Both the position numbers and the translations under genes were made by a program. From Opitutaceae bacterium (lineage in GTDB: Bacteria > Verrucomicrobiota > Verrucomicrobiia > Opitutales > Opitutaceae), in the NCBI GenBank assembly GCA_005792355.1, contig SXSC01000052.1:1-41744 (forward strand): a stretch of 41,744 bases of DNA, in the 5' to 3' direction. This document shows, piece after piece, positions 15,982 to 23,346 of this stretch; position 1 is the stretch's first letter; each line of letters begins with the position of its first letter. The notes beneath the pieces are model-generated. The model ran no database searches and was not told where the DNA came from. It worked only from the letters and a program-made list of their open reading frames with translations.

Positions 15982-18678
15982 ATGCCTATGCTTCCGCTAC
16001 CCCGCTACATCGTCTCGATCCTCGGCTCGATTTGCCTCGGCTCGGCGATCGGCGTCGCCGCCACCTACCCCGACCTTTCCAAAGGCCGTCCACTGGGTGT
16101 CCTCGACGCCCGGGTCGGCGCCAACACGCGGCTTGGTGACGATCCCGTTACCCTGCCCTCAACCCAGCGCGGCCAGGCGGAAGCTCACGTGGTGCGCAGT
16201 GCCGCGAATCCGGAACTCCTGCTCGCCACGTTTCAGGAGGGGCGCTACTCCGACGGCGGCGCGATTGGCTGCGGTTATGCGGTCTCCCATGACGGCGGAC
16301 TCACCTGGAACCGTGGACTCATTCCGAACCTTACGAGCGTGACCGGCGGACGTTTTCTCCGCGCGACTGACCCCGTGGCTGGCGCCGGCCCCCAGGGAGA
16401 TCTCTACCTGCAGAACCTGGCCTCACCGCAAGACAACTTCACCGTCGGAGCGGTCGTCGTCAGTCGTTCGACTGACCAGGGCGTGACTTGGTCGCCGCCC
16501 GTCAGCGTTTTCGAATCCACCAGCCGGCTGCTGTCGCCCGACAAGAACTGGCTGGCCGTGAACGATTTTCCCGGAACACCCGCCTCCGGTCGGCTCGTTT
16601 CGACGTGGTCAAATTTCGTCAGCAACGCCGCGGGTGCCACCACGAGCATCGATCTCGTGTCGTCGTTTAGCGACGATCGTGGGGCGACGTGGAGCGCGCC
16701 GACCGCAATCACGCCAGCCGGCGGTGCCCACCAGGGAACTCAACCGGTGTTCCTCCCTGATGGGTCACTGTACGTGGTCTACGTCGAATTCCCTCCCGAC
16801 GGCGGCCGCACGCTCTTCAACATCCAAGGTCGGTTTTCGCCGGACGGCGGCCGCACCTATTCTGCCACCGCGATTAAGATCGTCGACCGCGTCAGCGGTT
16901 GGGTCGATCCCGTGGTCCGCCACGGAAACTTTCTGCCTTCCGCCACGGTGTCGCGGCAATCGGGCGAATTGTTCGTCACCTATGTTGCCGTCGTCAGTGG
17001 CACCCCGCGCATCCACGTCACCAAGTCCTCCGACCGCGGCAGCACGTGGTCGCGGCCCGTGGTCGTGAGCGATCAACCCGCCGGTGTAAGTGTGATGAAT
17101 CCGGTGATCGCGGTGACGACCGACGGTCGCAATGTTTCCGTGGTCTTCATGGACAAACGGCACGCGAAAGACGGCCTGAACTTTGTCGACCATTACGCGG
17201 CGGGAACGGTCGACGGCGGAACGACCTGGCTGCCCAACTTTCGTCTGACCGAGCTGAGCAGCGACATCCGCTACGGTCCACGCACGCCCGGGGGTGTCAT
17301 GCTCGGTGACTACCTGGGCCTGGCTCCATCGCTCACGCCGGATCAGCCGTGCGTCGCGGTTTGGTGTGATACGAGAACCGGAGACTCGGATCCCTACGGG
17401 GTTCGGTTTCTGCCCGCCGCCACCGCAGATTTTCAAACCTGGCTTCGCGCGCACGGTCTCCGCTCCGCAACTGCGGACACCGATGGCGACGGCAGCCCCG
17501 AACTGATCGAGTTTGCGAACGGCACGAATCCGCGGCGGGCGAACTCGGGGGAGTCGCTCGTCCTGCGGCGCGTCAACCCCACGACACTCGACCTGGCTTG
17601 GACCCAACGACCCGCGGCCGACCTGCCGATCGTCCACGTCGCGCAGGGCGACCTGCAGCTGCCATCCCCGTTTTCGCCGCCGACTCAAAGCGATCACCTT
17701 GCACTTCCGGGTGACCTGCTGCCCTCCACTGTCCCGCCTGAAGGGTTGGTGTGGCGGGGCGTCCGGGCCACGCTGCCTCCCGACAGTCCGGCGACGGTCG
17801 CACGTTTTTTTTCTCCGGGTTCCAACGAATCGCCGATCCGGGAATCTGAGGCCGCAGCCAACGGCACCGATGCTCGCCTCGTAAATCTTTCCAGCCGGGC
17901 CCGCGTCGGACCGGGCGTGAGCCCTTTGATTGTCGGTTTCACGATCGACGGCAACAAGTCGATCCTCGTACGGGCAACGGGGCCGACTCTCACCGCGCTG
18001 GGCGTGGAGCCCGCACTGGCCGAGCCACGACTCACCCTTAGCGCCGCGGCCTCCGGCCTGGTCCTCAGCAATGACCGCTGGCAGCAGGGCGGAGCCACGG
18101 CGGAACTCTTCAGCCGGCTCGGCGCATTTGCTTTTTCCGCTGGCAGCCGCGACGCCGCCCTCGCGCTCGCGCTCGGCGCCCAGGGCTACACGGCGATCGT
18201 AAGCGCCGCGAATGACGGCGCGGGCATCGCGCTCGCCGAGATCTATGACGCCGACAACCCTGCCGGCAGTCGCCGGGGACCGCGCTTGATCAACCTTTCC
18301 ACCCGCGGAACCTCCGGCGAAGGCCACGACGCCCTGATCGCCGGACTCGTTATCGCCGGCACGCAGCCGCGACGAGTCTTGATCCGGGCGGTCGGCCCGA
18401 CGCTGGCGTCGCTCGGCGTCACCGAAACCCTGCCGGATCCGGTGCTGACACTTTATCGCGGCTCCGTCCGGATTGCGAGCAACGACGACTGGGAGATCAG
18501 CCGCAGCGCGGCGGCCTTGGCGGAACAAGCGGTGCGCCTCGGAGCGTTTCCGCTCGCCGCCGAGAGCCTCGATGCCGCCCTGCTAATCACACTCGCGCCC
18601 GGCGCCTACACCGTCGTGGTGACCGGCGCCGACGGGCGGAGCGGCGTCGCGCTGGTCGAGGTTTACGATGCGGATTGA
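15982..18678 (+). CDS. secreted Asp-box (sialidase-like) protein with duplicated C-terminal domain
   Basis: An 898-residue exported protein. A signal peptide (MPMLPLPRYIVSILGSICLG) leads into a sialidase-like propeller with at least six Asp-boxes: SHDGGLTW (102-109), STDQGVTW, SDDRGATW, SPDGGRTY, SSDRGSTW and TVDGGTTW. Near residue 500 a DTDGDGS calcium-type linker starts a spacer. The C-terminus holds two copies of one domain, about 629-765 and 766-898, each opening R-L-(V/I)-N-L-S and ending (A)LxExYDAD. I know this domain from Opitutaceae cell-surface proteins. Catalytic sialidase arginines are not evident, so the propeller may bind rather than cleave glycans. Confidence 0.85.
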   Translation: MPMLPLPRYIVSILGSICLGSAIGVAATYPDLSKGRPLGVLDARVGANTRLGDDPVTLPSTQRGQAEAHVVRSAANPELLLATFQEGRYSDGGAIGCGYAVSHDGGLTWNRGLIPNLTSVTGGRFLRATDPVAGAGPQGDLYLQNLASPQDNFTVGAVVVSRSTDQGVTWSPPVSVFESTSRLLSPDKNWLAVNDFPGTPASGRLVSTWSNFVSNAAGATTSIDLVSSFSDDRGATWSAPTAITPAGGAHQGTQPVFLPDGSLYVVYVEFPPDGGRTLFNIQGRFSPDGGRTYSATAIKIVDRVSGWVDPVVRHGNFLPSATVSRQSGELFVTYVAVVSGTPRIHVTKSSDRGSTWSRPVVVSDQPAGVSVMNPVIAVTTDGRNVSVVFMDKRHAKDGLNFVDHYAAGTVDGGTTWLPNFRLTELSSDIRYGPRTPGGVMLGDYLGLAPSLTPDQPCVAVWCDTRTGDSDPYGVRFLPAATADFQTWLRAHGLRSATADTDGDGSPELIEFANGTNPRRANSGESLVLRRVNPTTLDLAWTQRPAADLPIVHVAQGDLQLPSPFSPPTQSDHLALPGDLLPSTVPPEGLVWRGVRATLPPDSPATVARFFSPGSNESPIRESEAAANGTDARLVNLSSRARVGPGVSPLIVGFTIDGNKSILVRATGPTLTALGVEPALAEPRLTLSAAASGLVLSNDRWQQGGATAELFSRLGAFAFSAGSRDAALALALGAQGYTAIVSAANDGAGIALAEIYDADNPAGSRRGPRLINLSTRGTSGEGHDALIAGLVIAGTQPRRVLIRAVGPTLASLGVTETLPDPVLTLYRGSVRIASNDDWEISRSAAALAEQAVRLGAFPLAAESLDAALLITLAPGAYTVVVTGADGRSGVALVEVYDAD

Positions 18679-18709
18679 TTCGGCCCGCGCTTTACGGTTG
18701 TACGCGCGG

Positions 18710-19405
18710 ATGCGTTTTTCTCTCATCGTGCTCGTCTGGTTCGTTGCGGCGCGCCTCGGGAGAGCGGACGTGCCGGCCGAACTGGCCGCCGCGCTGCAGC
18801 AATTTCGCAGCGACGTCCCGCGCGGCTGGTCCTTTACGCAAACGACCTCCGCTGAGGGAAAGTCCACCGTCGAGCGCAGCGACGCGACGCGGCCGGAATT
18901 CGAGCGCTGGACGCTCTTGCAGAAGGACGGGCGTCCGCCCACTCCGGACGAAACGAGGGCATATGCCGTGGGCCGTTCCCGACGCTCGCGCGGCGGCACG
19001 GCGCCCAAGCTCGCCGAGCAACTCGATCTCTCGGAGATCGAGCGCGTCGCGGACGACAACCAGCGCGCCATGTTTCGCTGTCGCCTGAAGCCGGCCGAAA
19101 ACGGTGACCAAACCGCCACGTATCTGCGCGCCATCGTGGTCGTCCACAAACCCACCCACACGATCGAGTCGATCGAACTTCGCAGCACCGGGCCGTTCAG
19201 TCCGACCTTCGGCGTGAAGATCACCGAGCTGAGCACGCTCATGACCTACAGTCTCCCGTCGGCCGAAATCCCGAGCTTGCCGCAAAAGGTCGCGACGAGT
19301 GTCCGCGGCACCGCCTTTTGGTTCAAATCCCTCGATGCCGGGTTGCTGGTCGTGTTTTCCGACTACGCGAGTGACGTTAAAAAAAATCGGCCGGCGGGAA
19401 AATGA
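18710..19405 (+). CDS. small exported protein of unknown function
   Basis: A 231-residue protein from the ATG at 18710, with a signal peptide MRFSLIVLVWFVAARLGRAD cleaved near LGRA-D. The mature part is beta-rich, with alternating charged strands (ERWTLLQKDGR, RAMFRCRLKP, ATYLRAIVVVHKPTHTIESIELR), reminiscent of LolA/outer-membrane lipoprotein-sorting folds, but no family is certain. A second in-frame ATG at 18668 overlaps the previous stop by 11 bases and is less likely to start an exported protein. The last codons (VKKNRPAGK) lie inside the 5' arm of a strong hairpin. Confidence 0.75.
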   Translation: MRFSLIVLVWFVAARLGRADVPAELAAALQQFRSDVPRGWSFTQTTSAEGKSTVERSDATRPEFERWTLLQKDGRPPTPDETRAYAVGRSRRSRGGTAPKLAEQLDLSEIERVADDNQRAMFRCRLKPAENGDQTATYLRAIVVVHKPTHTIESIELRSTGPFSPTFGVKITELSTLMTYSLPSAEIPSLPQKVATSVRGTAFWFKSLDAGLLVVFSDYASDVKKNRPAGK

Positions 19406-19420
19406 ATTCCCGCCGGCCGA
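19387..19420 (-). terminator. strong hairpin: intrinsic terminator for the minus strand inside a plus-strand gene end
   Basis: A perfect 14-bp stem, TCGGCCGGCGGGAA / TTCCCGCCGGCCGA, with a six-base loop that contains the TGA of the plus-strand gene. On the minus strand the stem is followed by eight thymines (AAAAAAAA at 19379-19386 on plus), so it is a textbook rho-independent terminator for minus-strand transcripts such as that of the microprotein gene at 19508. On the plus strand it has no T-run. Confidence 0.85.
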
Positions 19421-19507
19421 CTTGCAACAGCCTCGTCCAGCATGACCCGGGCGGTCGGCGCACCTCTCAGCGCACCGGCCGTGCCTGTCGCTCGACGGCC
19501 GTTCCAG

Positions 19508-19555
19508 TTACTTCTTCTTCTTCTTGGCTGCCGTCTTCTTCTTCGCTTTAGCCAT
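19508..19555 (-). CDS. 15-residue lysine-rich microprotein
   Basis: The minus strand reads MAKAKKKTAAKKKKK and a TAA. AAAGGA sits six bases before the ATG, an ideal Shine-Dalgarno, and an in-frame TAA two codons upstream shows this is not the tail of a longer frame. A strong minus-strand terminator follows 88 bases after the stop, giving a compact gene. Ten of fifteen residues are lysine, like an isolated histone-H1/HU-type tail, so nucleic-acid or ribosome binding is a reasonable guess. It could also be a leader peptide or part of a small RNA. No paralog is visible in the window. Confidence 0.6.
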   Translation of the reverse strand: MAKAKKKTAAKKKKK

Positions 19556-19827
19556 TTTTTATCCTTTGTTGGTTGTTGTGCTGAAGAAACAAAGTGTCAG
19601 GGCGACACGATTTCGGTTGGTCCGAACTTTCCGCCGCCAACCACACTTCATTTCAGAGTAACGTCAGCCTGCCGCGTGCTCGCGAAGGCGTCGATGCAAT
19701 TCTCGCGGTGTTGATCGCGTCGGGCACGGCGTGCGGCAGTCCGCGGCGAAGACGCGCAGTTTGTGGCGCGCCGGCGGCGCGCGTTTTGACGGCCACGGCG
19801 CAGACCCCCGCCGTGATGTTCGACGCC

Positions 19828-20919
19828 TCAGCGTCGAAGCACCCGCACGCGGTGCGCCTCGCTGTCGCCGAGGTAGACCGCGCCGTCCGCATCGACAAAG
19901 ATGCCGTGCAACCGCGCGAGAGCGCATTGGAGCGGATCGCCATCGCCGCCGTTTCCCTTCAGGCCGGTGCCGGCGATCAGTTCGAGATTTCCAGTGCGGC
20001 CGTTGATCCGCCGCACGCTGTGGCTCTCGGTGTCGGCCAGCCAGACGTTGCCGGCGGGATCAATCGCGATGCCTTTTGGGCCGCTGAGCGTGGCGGCCTT
20101 CGCCGGGCCGCCGTTGCCGGTGAACCCCGCCTTGCCCGTGCCCGCGACGTGGTGAATCGTGCCGGCCTTGAGATCGAGACGGAAGACCTGATTCCCTTCG
20201 CGCGTCGCGAGCCAGAGATCACCCGCGCGATCGAAATCCAGCGACCGCGGTCCGCGCAGGGGCGTGCCGGCAATCGGCGCGCCATCCGGCGTGGCACCAG
20301 GTTTTCCCGTGCCGGCGAACGTGCTGATGATCCCCGTCCGCGGGTCCACCCGGCGGATGACGTGGTTGCCGATGTCACAGATGTAAAGTTGGCCGTCCGG
20401 TCCGAACTGAATGCTGTGCGGCGCACTCAGTGCGGCCGCGCTGGCCGGGCCGCCGTCGCCCGCATAACCCTTGGTCCGGTTGCCGGCGTAGGTCGTGATG
20501 ATCCCCGTCCGCGCGTCGATGCGGCGGATCGCGTTGTTCACCATGTCGGCGACGAAGCAATTCCCGGTGGCATCGAAGCGAATCTCGTGCGGCCGGTTGA
20601 ACGAAGCCGCCAGCGCCGGACCGCCGTCGCCCGCATAGCCGCGTTCGCCGTTGCCGGCGACCGTGCTGATTGTGCCATCGCGAGCCACCCGGCGGATGCG
20701 CTGGCCCGTGTATTCGCAAAACCACAGCGCGCCGTCGGGCCCGCGCACCACCCCGAAGGGATCGTTGATCTGCGCCGCGGTGGCCGGACCGCCGTCGCCA
20801 CTGAAGCCCGCCGTGCCGGTTCCGGCGACGGTCGTGATCGTCCACTCGGAGGCGAAGGCGGAGGAGGCGAGCAGCAGGCAGAGGAATCGCGCGGCGGTGG
20901 ATTTCATGGGGAATTTCAC
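19828..20919 (-). CDS. secreted NHL-repeat propeller protein
   Basis: A 363-residue exported protein with an N-terminal signal peptide (AARFLCLLLASSAFAS-EW). At least five repeats carry the pattern VAGTG..G..GDGGPA..A followed by P.G(I/V)..D..G.L(Y/W)..D...H.(I/V)RR, the NHL six-bladed propeller signature. The GTG at 20919 has GAGGG six bases upstream, while an ATG at 20907 is an alternative; both keep the signal peptide. It starts nine bases after the alcohol dehydrogenase stop, so it is the last main gene of the sugar locus. The function is binding or lactonase-like; catalytic residues are not identifiable. Confidence 0.85.
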   Translation of the reverse strand: MKFPMKSTAARFLCLLLASSAFASEWTITTVAGTGTAGFSGDGGPATAAQINDPFGVVRGPDGALWFCEYTGQRIRRVARDGTISTVAGNGERGYAGDGGPALAASFNRPHEIRFDATGNCFVADMVNNAIRRIDARTGIITTYAGNRTKGYAGDGGPASAAALSAPHSIQFGPDGQLYICDIGNHVIRRVDPRTGIISTFAGTGKPGATPDGAPIAGTPLRGPRSLDFDRAGDLWLATREGNQVFRLDLKAGTIHHVAGTGKAGFTGNGGPAKAATLSGPKGIAIDPAGNVWLADTESHSVRRINGRTGNLELIAGTGLKGNGGDGDPLQCALARLHGIFVDADGAVYLGDSEAHRVRVLRR

Positions 20920-20928
20920 ACCGCGCCC

Positions 20929-21957
20929 TCAGGTCATCGCGACCATCGCCTTGATCACCCCGGTCTCCGGCTGCGTCCAACTGGGAAACGCCGCGATCAT
21001 CGTGTCGCAGGTCGCGTGGTGCGTAATCCACGGTCGCGTGTCGATCCGCCCGTCCTCGATCAACTGGATAATCCGGGTGAAGTCGCCCGGCAGCGCATTG
21101 CGGCTTGCCCGGATGTCGAGTTCGCGGCGGTGCAGCGCCGGTGCGTGGGGCAGGCTCACCTCGGCCTGGGTGATGCCCACGTAGATCAGCCGCCCCTTGA
21201 AAGCGCAGTAATTGACCGCCTGTGCCATCGACCGGTTGCTCCCGGTGGCGTCGATCACCACATCGGCGAGCTGGCCCGACGTAAGCGCCGCGAGGCGGGT
21301 GAGCTCGCTGCCATCGCCCGTGGCGAGAATCGTGTCGGGCACGCCCATCTGCTCACGCACAAAGGCGAGGCGCGGCGCATTCATGTCCAGCACGATGGTC
21401 CTGGCCCCGGAGAGCTTCGCGAACTCCACCGCACTCAACCCGATGGGGCCGGCGCCAATCACCAGCACGTGCTCGCCTGGTTTCGGATCGCCGCGGTTCA
21501 CCGCATGGCACCCGATGGCCAGGGTCTCGACCAGGGCGAGCGTTTCGTAACTGAGCTTCTGGGAAACATGCAATTTGCGCGCCGGCAGGATGACGCGCTC
21601 GCACATGCCGCCGTCACACATCACGCCGAGGGTCTGGTTGGTCTCGCAGCAATTCGTGTGGCCGCGGCGGCAGGCGTAGCAGTGTCCGCAATTCAGATAC
21701 GGTTCGACCGCGCAGCGATCGCCCGGCCGGACATTCGTCACGCCCGCCCCGACCGCGAGCACCTCGACGCCGAGTTCGTGACCCGGAATGCGCGGGTAGC
21801 TGAAGAACGGCATCTTGCCGAGAAAACCGCCGAGATCCGTGCCGCAAATGCCAATGCGATGGACGCGCAACAGCGCCTGCCCCGGGCCGGGCGGAGGCGG
21901 CTCGGAAATTTCGACCGGGCGGAATCGGCGCGGGCTGGTGAGTTCGAGAGCTTTCAT
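20929..21957 (-). CDS. zinc-dependent alcohol dehydrogenase (sugar/polyol type)
   Basis: A 342-residue medium-chain dehydrogenase. Catalytic zinc ligands Cys38 (GICGTD), His60 and Glu61 (GHE) are present. The structural-zinc cysteines are at 90, 93, 96 and 104, and the NAD(P) motif GAGPIG is near 167. The YGFxSD/threonine-dehydrogenase-like spacing points to an oxidoreductase for sugars or polyols, such as L-fucose-, galactitol- or sorbitol-type enzymes. It lies 36 bases after the FucU gene in the same direction, which favours a sugar substrate. Confidence 0.88.
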   Translation of the reverse strand: MKALELTSPRRFRPVEISEPPPPGPGQALLRVHRIGICGTDLGGFLGKMPFFSYPRIPGHELGVEVLAVGAGVTNVRPGDRCAVEPYLNCGHCYACRRGHTNCCETNQTLGVMCDGGMCERVILPARKLHVSQKLSYETLALVETLAIGCHAVNRGDPKPGEHVLVIGAGPIGLSAVEFAKLSGARTIVLDMNAPRLAFVREQMGVPDTILATGDGSELTRLAALTSGQLADVVIDATGSNRSMAQAVNYCAFKGRLIYVGITQAEVSLPHAPALHRRELDIRASRNALPGDFTRIIQLIEDGRIDTRPWITHHATCDTMIAAFPSWTQPETGVIKAMVAMT

Positions 21958-21993
21958 CGGATATGAATCGGAGTATTGCCGGGGGCCCCGGAG

Positions 21994-22440
21994 TCAGCTG
22001 GTGCGGCAACCAATCGTGAGCAGCACGTTCGCCCACAGGGCCGCGTCGGCGGTTTGGATCGTCAGCACGTGATCGGGGGACTCGACCGCCTGGTAGAAAT
22101 CCCACTTCGAAATCGGGACGAGTTCAGCCGCCGCGCCGGCCGCGCGGAGGAGTTGCCGGAATTCCAGCCACGCCGCCGGCTCACCGGCGGCCGCATACGG
22201 GTCGTCGGGCGGAATTCCCATGGTGTTCACCTCATCAACCGGCACGGCGCTCAAGACCGCCCGCAGCGCCTGCGCCACGGTCACGACGCCGGGCGACAGG
22301 TTGAGGCACACCACCTCCGCGTTGGCTCCCTTTTTCGTCGAGGCCGGGTAATTGCCGTCGGCGATGAGAATCTTCGCATGATGGCCGGCCCGGGCGAGGA
22401 CCTCGTTGATTTTGGGGTGAAGGAGCGTGTGTTTGAGCAT
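21994..22440 (-). CDS. fucU: FucU/RbsD-family sugar mutarotase
   Basis: A 148-residue mutarotase that interconverts anomers of fucose or ribose. The conserved block RAGHHAKILIADGNYPA contains the catalytic His20 and Asp28, and the C-terminal DHVLTIQTADAALWANVLLTIG matches the FucU end better than RbsD. It starts six bases after the TIM-barrel gene stop. The RbsD versus FucU choice rests on that C-terminus and on the neighbouring dehydrogenase, so the exact sugar stays open. Confidence 0.85.
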   Translation of the reverse strand: MLKHTLLHPKINEVLARAGHHAKILIADGNYPASTKKGANAEVVCLNLSPGVVTVAQALRAVLSAVPVDEVNTMGIPPDDPYAAAGEPAAWLEFRQLLRAAGAAAELVPISKWDFYQAVESPDHVLTIQTADAALWANVLLTIGCRTS

Positions 22441-22446
22441 GAGAAA

Positions 22447-23271
22447 TCAGGTGGAGCGCCGCGGCACCAGCCGGCGAAACGCCGCGATGGTCTGGCTCGC
22501 CGCCGTCTGGGCATCCGGTTGGGCGAGCACTTCGGCCGACAAGTGGCCCGCATAGCCAGTCTCGCGCAGGGCTGCGACGATCGGCACGAAATTGGTATGG
22601 CCGAGGCCCGCGGCGCGGCGGTTGGAGTCGGCAAAGTGCACGTGCCCCACCCTCGGCCCGGCGAGGCGCAACGCCCCCGGGACATCGACTTCCTCGATGT
22701 TCATATGAAACAGATCGCACAGCAGCTGGACGTTGGTGGTGCGCAGGGGGCCGATCAGCGCGAGGGCCTCCGCCACGTTTGTACAAAGATTCGTCTCGTA
22801 GCGGTTGAGAAACTCGTAGAGCAGCGGCACGCCGTGTGCCTGCGCCCGCGGCCCCAGTTCCTCCAACGCCTCCGCCAGCCACCCGAGCGCCTGTTCCCGC
22901 GTGACCACGCCTTCCGCCCGGCCTTGCATCGAACCAATAATGGCCGGCGCGCCCAATTTCCCGGCCAGATCGACGAGGTCCGCGACAAACTTGATCGCCC
23001 GCCGCCGGATCCCCGGATCGGGATCCGTCAATCGCAGTTTGTGCCTGACCCATCCCGCCCCGGTGCCGACCGCCGCCACGCGCAGGCCGTGGGTGGCACC
23101 GAGAGCCGCGATCTCACCGGCATCGGTCTCCGCGGCGGAGGGCGGAAAAATTTCCACCGCGTCGAATCCGAGCGCGGCGGCGCGGGTGAAGCCATCCGCC
23201 AGCCCGGCGGAAAAGACAAAGGGTCCGCCGCGAGTTTCCGGGACAAGGGTGACAGTGATGGCTGACTTCAT
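22447..23271 (-). CDS. sugar phosphate isomerase/epimerase (AP-endonuclease-2-like TIM barrel)
   Basis: A 274-residue xylose-isomerase-like TIM barrel. Metal-ligand candidates are Glu153 (LLYEFLNR), Asp186 (LLCDLFHM), His212 (VGHVHFADS) and Glu247 (LSAEVL), the pattern of hydroxypyruvate isomerase and tagatose/psicose 3-epimerases. GHTNF after the third ligand and YETN after the first are like hydroxypyruvate-isomerase-type members. It sits between the DUF4838 gene (75 bases upstream) and the mutarotase gene, in one direction. The substrate is probably a ketose or 2-keto sugar. Confidence 0.85.
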   Translation of the reverse strand: MKSAITVTLVPETRGGPFVFSAGLADGFTRAAALGFDAVEIFPPSAAETDAGEIAALGATHGLRVAAVGTGAGWVRHKLRLTDPDPGIRRRAIKFVADLVDLAGKLGAPAIIGSMQGRAEGVVTREQALGWLAEALEELGPRAQAHGVPLLYEFLNRYETNLCTNVAEALALIGPLRTTNVQLLCDLFHMNIEEVDVPGALRLAGPRVGHVHFADSNRRAAGLGHTNFVPIVAALRETGYAGHLSAEVLAQPDAQTAASQTIAAFRRLVPRRST

Positions 23272-23346
23272 GCGCGCGGAAATGGCCTGTCGGTTCGGCT
23301 GCGACTTCGCAATTCCGATTATTTCCGGCGATCGCTTTCGGCGGCA

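Noticed and set aside
16765..18528. A 587-codon minus-strand frame
   Set aside because: It is a shadow of the Asp-box protein; the plus strand carries the recognisable repeats.
19765..19790. Hairpin GCGCGCC-GGC-GGCGCGC as a terminator after the NHL gene
   Set aside because: There is only a weak TTTT on the plus side and none on the minus side where the gene ends. It could form, but a terminator role is not supported.
19594..21966. A 790-codon plus-strand frame
   Set aside because: It is the complement of the NHL-repeat and alcohol dehydrogenase genes, with the low-complexity composition expected of GC-rich shadows.
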